From: Chitinophaga sp.
GTDB lineage: Bacteria > Bacteroidota > Bacteroidia > Chitinophagales > Chitinophagaceae
Reading direction: 5' to 3'
DNA: 64,000 bases
Assembly: GCF_017745275.1 (NCBI RefSeq)
Contig: NZ_JAGHZS010000011.1
Location: 124,001-188,000 of the forward strand
The notes under the pieces were generated by a model. It had not been told where the DNA came from. It was given only the letters and a program-made list of their open reading frames with translations, and made no database searches. Position numbers and translations under genes: made by a program. Of the stretch, positions 1 through 9,529 are shown piece by piece (positions within the stretch are counted from its first letter, which is position 1; each line of letters begins with the position of its first letter).

Positions 1-2
1 GG

Positions 3-3000
3 CACTGGTTTTCAACCAAAACGCTGTTAGTCATGAAACTGACGTTTCTATTACTTACTACCGCACTGTTACAAGTACATGCCGCCGGGTACGGACAACT
101 CCTTACCTGGTCCGGCAAAAATGTACCGGTAGAAAAAATCTTCCCCGTTATCCGGGTACAATCCGGCTACACCGTAGTAGCCAGCAGAGAAGTATTGGAA
201 AAAGCCAATCCTGTTACCATGAAAGTGGAAAACGCTCCTATACAGGCTTTCCTCGACCTCATGCTGAAAGGGCAACCACTGAAATATGAAATCGTGAACA
301 AATCGATTTTCATTTCTCCCAAAACTGCAGGTAACAACAACGACAACATGGTGGCCGCACCACCCATAGATGTGAGAGGAAAAGTCTTGGATGAAGCCGG
401 CGCTCCACTGCCGGGCGTATCGGTAAGAGTAAAAGGTACCTCCCAGGGCGCCAGCACCAGCACTGATGGTACTTACTCCCTGCACATCACCGGCGAAGGC
501 CCGCAGGTACTGGTATTCTCCTACCTCGGCATGACAACGCAGGAAGTCACCGTTACCGGCAGCGCTACTTTCAACGTCGTGATGAAAGCCTCCGTGGAAC
601 AACAAACAGAAGTAGTGGTAGTGGGTTATGGTACGCAGAAAAGAAGTGACGTTACCGGCGCTATCGCCTCCGTACCTAAAGAACGCCTGCAGAACCTTCC
701 TGTTACCAACGTTTTGCAATCGATTCAAGGAACTACTCCGGGCGTTAATATTGTAAGTAACAGTAGTAAGCCAGGCAGCTCTCCCGCCTTTTATTTACGC
801 GGTCTTAAATCCATCAATGCCAGCAATGCACCATTAATTGTATTGGATGGTATCCCTTTCGCCGGTTCGTACAATGATATCAATCCAAATGATATCGCCT
901 CCATCGACCTGCTGAAAGATGTATCTGCTTCCGCCATCTATGGCGCCAGGGGCGCGAATGGCGTGATCATGATCACCACTAAAAAAGGAAAAACAGGTAA
1001 ACCCGTTATCTCCTACAATGGCTACGCCGGACCGGAATACCAGAGCAATACCGTAAAGCAAATGAACGGGGAACAATACCGCACCAAAAATCACTGGTAC
1101 AATATCCAGGCCGGACGCCCCGATGCACCCGATTTACCTTACCTGACTGAACAACAAAATTTTGCCGCCGGAAAACCAGAAGTAGACTGGCTCAAAGAAA
1201 TCGCACAACAGGGATACATTCATAGCCATGAACTCAGCATCTCCGGTGGCACCGACAATGTGAAATACTATCTCTCCGGTACTTATCTGAAAGAAGAAGG
1301 TACTATCAAAGGGTTTCAGTATAACCGCGCCAGCATCCGCGCCAACATTGATGCAAATGTGACACCGTGGATGAAAACAGGCGTGAACATGTTCTTCGTA
1401 AACAACAACCAGGACGGTGGTAAAGCCACCCTGTTTGATGCCAACGCACTAAGTCCTTATGGCAGCCTTTACAATGCGGCGGGCGACTATGAAGTATATC
1501 CCATTGCACCACAAACACTGTATCAGAGTCCACTCATCAACCTGTATAATCCCGGGCTGGATCGTGGTAAAAATATGACCAGCAGCGGTTATGCAGAAAT
1601 AGCGCCGCCCTTCCTGAAAGGACTGAAATACCGGGTGAATGCTTCTTACTCTTTCCGTCCTAACCGCACCAGCGACTACTCCGGTCGTAAAATGGGCGAT
1701 ATGCAGGGAACAGCGAAAGTGTATAACGAAGAAAATAAACAGTGGATTGTAGAAAATCTCCTGACCTATAACCTGCGCGTAAAAAAACACCAGGTAGATT
1801 TCACCGCATTATACAGCGCACAACAAGACGAACAATTCACCTCACAACTGGATGCCAATACTTTTGTGAATGATAACCTCGACTTCAACAACCTGAAAGC
1901 TGCACAGGTGCAGAAAACCACTACGTCTTATACCGGCAGCGCCCTGGTATCACAGATGTTCCGCGCCAATTATAACTACGACAGCCGCTACCTCTTCACC
2001 GCTACCATCCGCCGCGATGGCTACTCCGGGTTTGGCGCCAACAACAAATATGGCGTGTTCCCTTCTGTTGCTGCCGGCTGGAATATCCAACAGGAAAAAT
2101 TTATGGCAGCCATACCTACCATCTCTCAACTGAAACTGAGAGCGTCTTATGGTAAATCCGGCAACCAGGCAGTAGGAGCGTATCGTACGTTAACAAGGCT
2201 CAACACTGCTAATTACGTATATGATGGCGTAACCTCCATAGGCCTTGTTCCCAACACATTAGGCAATCCTAACCTGAAGTGGGAAACTACCGCCGGGTTA
2301 AACGTGGGTATCGACTTCGCCATTCTGCATGATCGTCTCAGTGGTAGTATTGAAGGCTATAGCACCCGCACCAGCGACCTGCTCCTCAGCAGAAAAATTC
2401 CTGCTATCAATGGCTATTCTTCTGTGTATGATAACATCGGGGAAACCGCGAACAAAGGACTGGAAATATTACTGAACAGCCGCAATATCCAGTCAGATAA
2501 TTTCTCCTGGCAAACCTCCTTCAACATCTCCTTTAATAAAAATAAAGTAGTGGCCCTGTATGGTGATAATAAAGACGATATCGGCAACAACCTGTTTATT
2601 GGTAAACCAATGCTCGGTATCTACGATTATACCATGGCCGGTATCTGGCAGGTAGGCGAAGATTCAAAAATAGATCCGGGCGCAAAACCGGGTTACATCA
2701 AGTTTAAAGACCTGGATAACAACGGGAAAATAGATGCGGCCGACCGTTCTTATCTCGGTACACAATTACCAAAATATGTGGCCGGTTTAACGAATACTTT
2801 CCGCTATCAAAACTTTACGTTGAACATCTTTATACAGGATGTACATGGTGCTTTACGTCCAAACAACATCCTCGACAACAGAGACCAGGCCGGCATTATT
2901 AACCTGCCTGCAGAAATTCCTTACTGGACTTCCGACAACAAAATCAACACCAACCCGGCGTTGTTCTATACCAATCCTAAAGGATACAAATATGCACAGG

Positions 3001-3287
3001 ATGCATCTTTCGCACGCCTGAAAGATGTGACACTCAGTTATAATTTTGATAAACACACTTTACAGCGGTATAAAATTTCGAACCTGCAGGTATATATCAG
3101 CGGCCGTAACCTCGCCACCTTTACCAAGTGGCAGGGCTATGATCCGGAAACGGCTCCTTCTACACTGGCGACTTCCGGTACTACCAAAGACCTGCGCCTG
3201 GCGAACGGGCAAGGACCTGACCAGCAGAGTTCCAATTTTTATCCGCTTAACACCACCATTATCCTGGGGGTAAATATCAGTTTATAA
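3..3287 (+). CDS. SusC/RagA-family TonB-linked outer membrane protein with N-terminal STN domain (5' end truncated by the window)
   Basis: STN-like N-terminus (VPVEKIFPVIRVQSGYTVV...), carboxypeptidase-regulatory-like repeat (DVRGKVLDEAGAPLPGVSVRVKGT), plug motif VVVGYGTQKRSDVTGAIASV, C-terminal barrel. The frame stays open upstream of ATG 33 (reads ...HWFSTKTLLVMKLTFLL), so the real start is probably before position 1. Confidence 0.95.
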   Translation, partial: HWFSTKTLLVMKLTFLLLTTALLQVHAAGYGQLLTWSGKNVPVEKIFPVIRVQSGYTVVASREVLEKANPVTMKVENAPIQAFLDLMLKGQPLKYEIVNKSIFISPKTAGNNNDNMVAAPPIDVRGKVLDEAGAPLPGVSVRVKGTSQGASTSTDGTYSLHITGEGPQVLVFSYLGMTTQEVTVTGSATFNVVMKASVEQQTEVVVVGYGTQKRSDVTGAIASVPKERLQNLPVTNVLQSIQGTTPGVNIVSNSSKPGSSPAFYLRGLKSINASNAPLIVLDGIPFAGSYNDINPNDIASIDLLKDVSASAIYGARGANGVIMITTKKGKTGKPVISYNGYAGPEYQSNTVKQMNGEQYRTKNHWYNIQAGRPDAPDLPYLTEQQNFAAGKPEVDWLKEIAQQGYIHSHELSISGGTDNVKYYLSGTYLKEEGTIKGFQYNRASIRANIDANVTPWMKTGVNMFFVNNNQDGGKATLFDANALSPYGSLYNAAGDYEVYPIAPQTLYQSPLINLYNPGLDRGKNMTSSGYAEIAPPFLKGLKYRVNASYSFRPNRTSDYSGRKMGDMQGTAKVYNEENKQWIVENLLTYNLRVKKHQVDFTALYSAQQDEQFTSQLDANTFVNDNLDFNNLKAAQVQKTTTSYTGSALVSQMFRANYNYDSRYLFTATIRRDGYSGFGANNKYGVFPSVAAGWNIQQEKFMAAIPTISQLKLRASYGKSGNQAVGAYRTLTRLNTANYVYDGVTSIGLVPNTLGNPNLKWETTAGLNVGIDFAILHDRLSGSIEGYSTRTSDLLLSRKIPAINGYSSVYDNIGETANKGLEILLNSRNIQSDNFSWQTSFNISFNKNKVVALYGDNKDDIGNNLFIGKPMLGIYDYTMAGIWQVGEDSKIDPGAKPGYIKFKDLDNNGKIDAADRSYLGTQLPKYVAGLTNTFRYQNFTLNIFIQDVHGALRPNNILDNRDQAGIINLPAEIPYWTSDNKINTNPALFYTNPKGYKYAQDASFARLKDVTLSYNFDKHTLQRYKISNLQVYISGRNLATFTKWQGYDPETAPSTLATSGTTKDLRLANGQGPDQQSSNFYPLNTTIILGVNISL

Positions 3288-3298
3288 CCTAAAAAGAT

Positions 3299-4888
3299 AT
3301 GACGATGAAAAAGAGTCTATATATATGCGGAATGCTGGCGGCAGGTGTGTTCATCACTTCGCTGTCATCCTGCAGCAAAAGCTTTCTCAACGAACAACTG
3401 AAGTCGGACTATGCACCGGCCAACACCCTGGTAGATCCACTCGGCTTCGAGGCCGCCAGCACTGGTCTTTTAAGCAATGTACGCAACGACTACGGAGATG
3501 TACAGGGACTACTGGCTACCTTTTACGTTGGCACCGATATGGCCATTACCGGGCAACCCAACACCGTGCAGGCGCCTTACGAAAACTACCAGAACCTCAA
3601 TTCACAAACCGGCTCCTTAGTAAGCATCTGGAACTATGGATATAAGGTGATCAATACCGCCAATGTGATCATCGATGCGGCAAAAAATCCTGCCGCCACG
3701 CTCACACAGGCGCAGCGGGATTTTTATACGGCAGAAGCCTGCTTCTTCCGTGCCTATGCCTATAATCACCTCTCCATCCTGTTTGGTGGCGTACCGTTGA
3801 TTACAGCGCCGGTATCCGTACCACGCACGGATTACACGCGGGCTACAGAAGAAGCAGTAGTCCAGCAGATCATCACTGACCTGACCTTTGCTGAAGCCCA
3901 TCTCCCCGATCCGGCAGGCGTGACCAAACAAGGCCGTATCAATAAATTTGCCGCCACGCAACTGTTGGCCGAAGCTTATCTCCGCGCCAACAAACCAGCG
4001 GATGCAGAAGCTGCTGCCAAACGGGTGATCGACAGTAAATTCTTCACCCTGATCACCAACCGCTATGGCGTAAAGGCCTCCCAGCCCGGCGATCCGTTTG
4101 CCGACATGTTTACCTACGGCAATATGCGCCGCAGCCAGGGTAATACGGAAGCGATCTGGGTGCTGGAACAAAACTACAATGTCACCGGTGGCGGCTCTAC
4201 CTTTGATCAGCGTCGCCGCGAATGGGGACCATTCTATGTAAACGTTTCCGGCATGAAGGTGTGCGACTCCCTCGGCGGCCGTGGCATCGGCAGAATCCGC
4301 CCCACCAACTGGTGGACATATCAACTGTACGAACAAAATGATATGCGTAACTCTTCGTACAATATCCGTCGCAATTACTACTATAATGACCCGGCTTCTC
4401 CTAAATACGGTCAACCGGTAGTGGTAAGCGGCTTTGATACTATACAGAATATTTACGCACACACCACCAAATGGTACGAATTTCAGCCACAGGATATCCA
4501 GGGTGCACAATCGTACAAAGACCGTATACAAATGCGCCTCGGTGAAACCTATCTCCTGATGGCAGAAGCACAGCTTATGCAGGGCCGTCCCGGCGATGCA
4601 GCCACCAGTATCAATGTGATCCGTAGCCGCGCCAAAGCTACTCCTGTACTGGCCGCCGACGTGACCATGGATTATATTCTCGATGAAAGAGCCAGGGAAC
4701 TCACCGCGGAAGAACTGCGCCGCCTCACGTTGATCCGTACACGAAAACTGGTAGAACGCGTGAAAAAATACAACCCGAAAGTAGCGCCTACCATTAGCGA
4801 CTTCAACATACATTTGCCTATTCCTCAATCGGAAATAGATGTGAACAAAGACGCCGTACTGCAACAGAACGACGGATACGGTAAATAA
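3299..4888 (+). CDS. SusD/RagB-family nutrient-binding outer membrane lipoprotein
   Basis: Lipobox LSSCSKSFLN, SusD-type TPR region (AEACFFRAYAYNHLSILFGGVPLIT), C-terminal LPIPQSEIDVNKDAVLQQNDGYGK; directly downstream of susC. Confidence 0.95.
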   Translation: MTMKKSLYICGMLAAGVFITSLSSCSKSFLNEQLKSDYAPANTLVDPLGFEAASTGLLSNVRNDYGDVQGLLATFYVGTDMAITGQPNTVQAPYENYQNLNSQTGSLVSIWNYGYKVINTANVIIDAAKNPAATLTQAQRDFYTAEACFFRAYAYNHLSILFGGVPLITAPVSVPRTDYTRATEEAVVQQIITDLTFAEAHLPDPAGVTKQGRINKFAATQLLAEAYLRANKPADAEAAAKRVIDSKFFTLITNRYGVKASQPGDPFADMFTYGNMRRSQGNTEAIWVLEQNYNVTGGGSTFDQRRREWGPFYVNVSGMKVCDSLGGRGIGRIRPTNWWTYQLYEQNDMRNSSYNIRRNYYYNDPASPKYGQPVVVSGFDTIQNIYAHTTKWYEFQPQDIQGAQSYKDRIQMRLGETYLLMAEAQLMQGRPGDAATSINVIRSRAKATPVLAADVTMDYILDERARELTAEELRRLTLIRTRKLVERVKKYNPKVAPTISDFNIHLPIPQSEIDVNKDAVLQQNDGYGK

Positions 4889-4901
4889 TCAGCGCTGAAC
4901 A

Positions 4902-6950
4902 ATGAATAAATATATCACTCTCACATTCCTTTCTGTACTCCTGTTTTTACAGGGGTACGGACAGGAAGGAAGACAAGTCATCGCCTTCAACGATGGATGG
5001 ACGTTCAGAAAAGGTACGCTCACCGCACCTGCTAATGCCACAGATACGGCCTGGACAAATGTGACAATACCGCATACCTGGAACAACAAAGACATGCAGG
5101 AAGGAAAAAATTTCTATGCCGGCGATGGCTGTTACAAAAAAGTATTTACCGTAGCCACTGCACTGAAAGGAAAGAGATTATTTCTTCGCTTCGATGGCGT
5201 AGGCTCCGTAGCGACCCTCTATGTGAACAATCGCTTAATCGGCGAGCACAAAGGCTCTTATGCCGCCTTCTGCTTTGAAATTACACACTCTGTGAAGTAT
5301 GGGGAAGCCAACACAATTGTGCTCAAAGCCAACAACCAGGCAAGAGAAGATGTGCTGCCCGTCAACAATTTTCTCTTCGGCATTTTCGGCGGTATTTATC
5401 GGCCGGTAAACCTGCTGGTTACAAATGATATCAATATCACCACTACCGACTACGCCTCCCCCGGGCTGGCCATCACCCAGGATAATGTCAGCGACAAAAG
5501 TGCCGATATTCACGTAGTGGCCAAAATTGAAAACAAGCAACCACATCATACTAACGTACAGGTACAAACGGAAATTAAAGACCGGCAAGGAAAGCGTGTA
5601 GCTGTTACCGTTAAAGACGTAACGCTCAGTCCACAAGGTATCAACATCATCCGGCAGGACTTACCGGTAGCCCGCCCACACCGCTGGAACGGCGTAAAGG
5701 ATCCGTATTTGTATTCCCTCACCACAACCGTGATATCCAAAGGACAAACACTGGATGCGGTAACGCAGCCACTGGGCATTCGCCGGTTTGAAGTGATCCC
5801 TGGCAAAGGTTTCTTCCTGAACGGACAACCTTATGCCATGCACGGCGTTACCCGTCACCAGGAATGGCAGGACTGCGGCAATGCGCTCACAAATGAACAA
5901 CACAAAACAGACCTGGACCTGATCCGCGAAATAGGTGCCACCACCATCCGGTTTGCCCACTACCAGCAATCAGCATACCTCTATTCCCAATGTGATACCA
6001 TGGGTTTTGTGATCTGGGCAGAGATACCTTTTGTGAACAACTTCTCCGGAAAAGAAAGTGAAAATGCCCGGCAGCAACTCACAGAGCTGATCCGGCAAAA
6101 CCGCAACCACCCTGCTATTTACGTATGGGGCATGCACAATGAAGTTTATTCCAAAACACCAGACGAACATGTAGCCGTATTAACCCGGCAACTGAATGAC
6201 CTGGCGAAAACAGAAGACCCCGACCGTTATACCGTGGCTGTTAGTGGTTATGGAGAGATGAACCGCCCGGCAAACCTGGCGGCCGATATACAAGGCATGA
6301 ACCGCTACTTCGGCTGGTATGAAGGTAAAATAGATGATATCGAACCCTGGGTAAACGCACTGGAGAGGAACTATCCCGACTATAAACTGATGCTGACCGA
6401 ATACGGTGCAGATGGCAATATCAATCAACATACCGATAGCCTCAGCACCAACTTCGATCCCGTAAGTGGGCAGTTCTTCCCGGAAACCTATCAAACCGCC
6501 ACACACGTGAAACAGTGGTCGGTAATAGAAAAACACCCTTATATTGCCGCTTCCTATTTATGGAATATGTTTGAATTTGCCGTGCCCATGTGGAACCGTG
6601 GTGGCGTTAATGCCCGGAACCTGAAAGGGTTGATCACCTACGACCGCCAGCAAAAAAAGGACGCTTTCTACTGGTATAAAGCCAACTGGAACCCGGCACC
6701 CATGATCTACATTGCGGAACGCCGCAATAATACCCACCGCCCGGCAACTGTAAACGTGGAAGTATTCAGCAACCTGGAGAACATCACGCTGACGGTTAAC
6801 GGCAACAAGCCTGTAACCGGCCACCATGGCGCCAATAAACGGGACTTTATTTTTGACAACATCTCCCTGCAAACAGGTGTTAATACCCTGCAGGCATCGG
6901 GCATTCATAACGGTAAAGCATATACCGACACCATTACCTGGACGCATTAA
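4902..6950 (+). CDS. Glycoside hydrolase family 2 (beta-galactosidase-like), secreted
   Basis: Signal peptide; GH2 sugar-binding/Ig/TIM architecture; acid/base region NHPAIYVWGMHNEV and nucleophile region LMLTEYGADG. Confidence 0.92.
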   Translation: MNKYITLTFLSVLLFLQGYGQEGRQVIAFNDGWTFRKGTLTAPANATDTAWTNVTIPHTWNNKDMQEGKNFYAGDGCYKKVFTVATALKGKRLFLRFDGVGSVATLYVNNRLIGEHKGSYAAFCFEITHSVKYGEANTIVLKANNQAREDVLPVNNFLFGIFGGIYRPVNLLVTNDINITTTDYASPGLAITQDNVSDKSADIHVVAKIENKQPHHTNVQVQTEIKDRQGKRVAVTVKDVTLSPQGINIIRQDLPVARPHRWNGVKDPYLYSLTTTVISKGQTLDAVTQPLGIRRFEVIPGKGFFLNGQPYAMHGVTRHQEWQDCGNALTNEQHKTDLDLIREIGATTIRFAHYQQSAYLYSQCDTMGFVIWAEIPFVNNFSGKESENARQQLTELIRQNRNHPAIYVWGMHNEVYSKTPDEHVAVLTRQLNDLAKTEDPDRYTVAVSGYGEMNRPANLAADIQGMNRYFGWYEGKIDDIEPWVNALERNYPDYKLMLTEYGADGNINQHTDSLSTNFDPVSGQFFPETYQTATHVKQWSVIEKHPYIAASYLWNMFEFAVPMWNRGGVNARNLKGLITYDRQQKKDAFYWYKANWNPAPMIYIAERRNNTHRPATVNVEVFSNLENITLTVNGNKPVTGHHGANKRDFIFDNISLQTGVNTLQASGIHNGKAYTDTITWTH

Positions 6951-6959
6951 CTGATCAAC

Positions 6960-8402
6960 ATGAAGAAACTTTGTATGGCTGCTGCCAGCGCATTGCTGTT
7001 GTTACAATTACAGGGACAGGCACAAACCACTGCTCCCGCAAAAGACACCATTCCATTGGTGCATGGCGCGCATCGCACCGGTAACAGAACAGATCCTGAT
7101 ATGGCGCGCTGGCGGTCGCTCCGCCTCGGGCAGTTTATTCACTGGGGCCTCTACGCTATCCCCGGCGGCGAATGGAATGGAAAAACCTATAACGGCGCAG
7201 CAGAATGGATCCGCTCCTGGAAAGAAATGCCACAAGCGGATTATGATAACCTGTATAAACAGTTTAACCCGGTCAACTACCATCCCGAACAATGGGCGCA
7301 GCAAGCGAAAGACATGGGGGCCGGTTACATGATCATCACCACCAAACATCATGATGGCTTCTGCTTATGGCCCAGTAAGTATACCCGCTACACGGTAGCC
7401 GCATCGCCCTGGAAAAAAGATATCATTGGCCCCATGGTGGATGCGTATAATAAACAGGGCATCGATGTATATCTTTACTTTTCTATCATCGACTGGAATC
7501 ATCCGGACTGGCGTACTTCGCTGAAAACGCCGGCAGACAGCGCAGCTTACAATCGCTTTAAGGTTTTTGTAAAGCACCAGTTACAGGAGTTATTAGTAAG
7601 ATATCCAACAATTAAAGGCTTCTGGTTCGACGGTACCTGGGACAATTCCTGGAAGAACGACGGCGCTTTCTCTGATGAGCTGGAACAATACCTGCAAAAA
7701 ATTCATCCCGGGTTGATTATCGGCAGCCGCTTACGCGCCGATGAAAAAGGTGCACGACACTTTGATAGCAACGGCCGCCTGATGGGTGATTACGAACAGG
7801 GCTGGGAACGCAAACTCCCCACACAGTTCGCAGACATACACGGCAACGATTGGGAAGGCGTAATGACCATCCCCGAAAATCAATGGGGCTATTGCGCCAA
7901 ATGGGCCGGGCATATCAAAACATCGAACGAGTTAATTGAGATGCTGGTGAAGTCCACTTCCCTGGGCGGGAACTTCGTGATCAACTTCGGTCCTAAAAGC
8001 GACGGCACTTTCCGCACAGAAGAAGTACAACGCATGCAGGAAATTGGTCAGTGGATGAAAGTAAATGGAACGGCTATACGCGGCGGCACTTATGCCGGAT
8101 TCGACAAACAGGATTGGGGATACTATATCCGCAAAGCCAATACCGACAGTATTTTCATGGTAGTATGCAATGTACCGGTATCCGGTAGCTTACGGGTAAA
8201 ACTACCTGCCAGCACTACACTCACGCAAGCCAGTTATCTTGAAAATCCGGGTATAACACTTACCCCGGAAATGATCGGCGCACATGAATACTTCCTGCAC
8301 CTGGATCCTCAAAAAAATTATCAGACACCGGTAGTCATCCTGCTAAATACCAGCAATAGTACCGCAGTGGATAATGGTCGTTTCGAAAAAGCGAAAACCT
8401 AG
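6960..8402 (+). CDS. Alpha-L-fucosidase, GH29
   Basis: Signal peptide; RLGQFIHWGLYAIPGGEW, TTKHHDGFCLWPSKYT, nucleophile region IKGFWFDGTWDNSW, all typical of GH29. Confidence 0.94.
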   Translation: MKKLCMAAASALLLLQLQGQAQTTAPAKDTIPLVHGAHRTGNRTDPDMARWRSLRLGQFIHWGLYAIPGGEWNGKTYNGAAEWIRSWKEMPQADYDNLYKQFNPVNYHPEQWAQQAKDMGAGYMIITTKHHDGFCLWPSKYTRYTVAASPWKKDIIGPMVDAYNKQGIDVYLYFSIIDWNHPDWRTSLKTPADSAAYNRFKVFVKHQLQELLVRYPTIKGFWFDGTWDNSWKNDGAFSDELEQYLQKIHPGLIIGSRLRADEKGARHFDSNGRLMGDYEQGWERKLPTQFADIHGNDWEGVMTIPENQWGYCAKWAGHIKTSNELIEMLVKSTSLGGNFVINFGPKSDGTFRTEEVQRMQEIGQWMKVNGTAIRGGTYAGFDKQDWGYYIRKANTDSIFMVVCNVPVSGSLRVKLPASTTLTQASYLENPGITLTPEMIGAHEYFLHLDPQKNYQTPVVILLNTSNSTAVDNGRFEKAKT

Positions 8403-8424
8403 CGATTTGTTGTCTTGTCCGAAA

Positions 8425-8494
8425 TTATACTGATTAACCTGATTCCCTGATCATCTTTTTAATCAAAAAATAACCATCAGTTTAATCAGTATAA
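8425..8494. repeat. Intergenic palindromic element, copy C (short)
   Basis: ttatactgattaacctgat (8425-8443) and atcagtttaatcagtataa (8476-8494) are inverted repeats with 18/19 identity. The preceding gcgatttgttgtcttgtcc resembles gcgattttttgtcttttcc in the large palindrome at 62213-62488. Confidence 0.7.
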
Positions 8495-8513
8495 AACAAA
8501 AAACCAACAATAC

Positions 8514-8542
8514 ACACCGGCAGCCCATGAGGCTGCCGGTGT
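8514..8542. terminator. Strong GC-rich hairpin after the GH29 gene
   Basis: acaccggcagcc-catga-ggctgccggtgt inverted repeat followed by a T-rich stretch. Confidence 0.7.
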
Positions 8543-8601
8543 CATTTTCATCCAATTCCGTTGCTCAACTTTTCCCTACCTTCGAAAAAAAATTCAAGGT
8601 T

Positions 8602-9450
8602 ATGATAGCATTCTTAGGCATGGGCCTTCTGGGATCAAATTTCGTGAGGGCGCTTATCAGCAATGGAGAAACGGTACAAGTATGGAACCGCACCACTTCA
8701 AAAGCCACCGCGCTGGAACAATATGGCGCTAAAGCTTTTAGCGATGTGGCAGCCGCCGTAAAGGGAGCCGATCGCATACACATCACACTCAAAGATGATC
8801 AATCCGTAGATGAAGTACTGGCCGCCGCTGCTGCCGGTCTCACTCCCGGTGCCATCATCATTGATCATACCACTACCTCTGTGGATGGCGCCATTCAACG
8901 TACAAAAGACTGGGGCACCCGCGGATTTACTTATGTACACGCCCCTGTATTCATGGGTCCGCCCAATGCACTGGAAAGTACCGGATACATGCTGGTTTCA
9001 GGCGATCAGGCAGTCATCAGCAGCATCTCACCGGCGCTTGGTAAAATGACCGGTAGACTGATTAACCTGGGTGAGGTAACCGGCAAAGCCGCTGGTATCA
9101 AGTTGGTTGGTAACAGCTTCCTGGTAGGATTAACGGCCAGTTTGTCTGATACCTTGTCACTCGCCAAAGCATTGAATATTCACAACAATGAAGTAGCAGG
9201 CTTACTGGAAATCTGGAACCCCGGTGCGGGCATCAACAACAGGCTGAAGCGCATGACCAGCGGCGATTACAGCAACCCTTCCTGGGAACTGAACATGGCA
9301 CGGAAAGATACCCAGCTGTTTATAGATGCGGTAGACAAAAAAAATGGTCACCTGGCCGTATTACCAGCTATTGCGGAAGAAATGGATCGGTGGATTGCGA
9401 AAGGACATGGTAATGAAGACTGGGTAGTGATTGGGAAAGATGCCATTTGA
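8602..9450 (+). CDS. NAD(P)-binding oxidoreductase, 3-hydroxyisobutyrate dehydrogenase / beta-hydroxyacid dehydrogenase family
   Basis: MIAFLGMGLLGSNFVRALISNGETVQVWNRT Rossmann motif; GKAAGIKLVGNSFL catalytic region. The ORF extends to 8527, but that stretch overlaps the terminator hairpin, so ATG 8602 is preferred. Confidence 0.9.
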   Translation: MIAFLGMGLLGSNFVRALISNGETVQVWNRTTSKATALEQYGAKAFSDVAAAVKGADRIHITLKDDQSVDEVLAAAAAGLTPGAIIIDHTTTSVDGAIQRTKDWGTRGFTYVHAPVFMGPPNALESTGYMLVSGDQAVISSISPALGKMTGRLINLGEVTGKAAGIKLVGNSFLVGLTASLSDTLSLAKALNIHNNEVAGLLEIWNPGAGINNRLKRMTSGDYSNPSWELNMARKDTQLFIDAVDKKNGHLAVLPAIAEEMDRWIAKGHGNEDWVVIGKDAI

Positions 9451-9472
9451 GGAAAATAATGACATAAAAAGT

Positions 9473-9504
9473 AAAGGCTGTCTCCATAGTTTGGGACAGC
9501 CTTT
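9473..9504. terminator. Bidirectional terminator hairpin between convergent genes
   Basis: aaaggctgtc...gacagccttt inverted repeat. Confidence 0.7.
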
Positions 9505-9529
9505 GTAATGATTATTTATTCATCGGTAC

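Noticed and set aside
69-728. 219-aa minus-strand ORF antisense to susC
   Set aside because: Shadow ORF inside the SusC coding region.
3617-4864. 415-aa minus-strand ORF antisense to susD
   Set aside because: Lies wholly within a convincing SusD gene; composition (His/Arg/Gly/Ile rich) is typical of shadow ORFs from biased codon use, no recognisable domain or signal.
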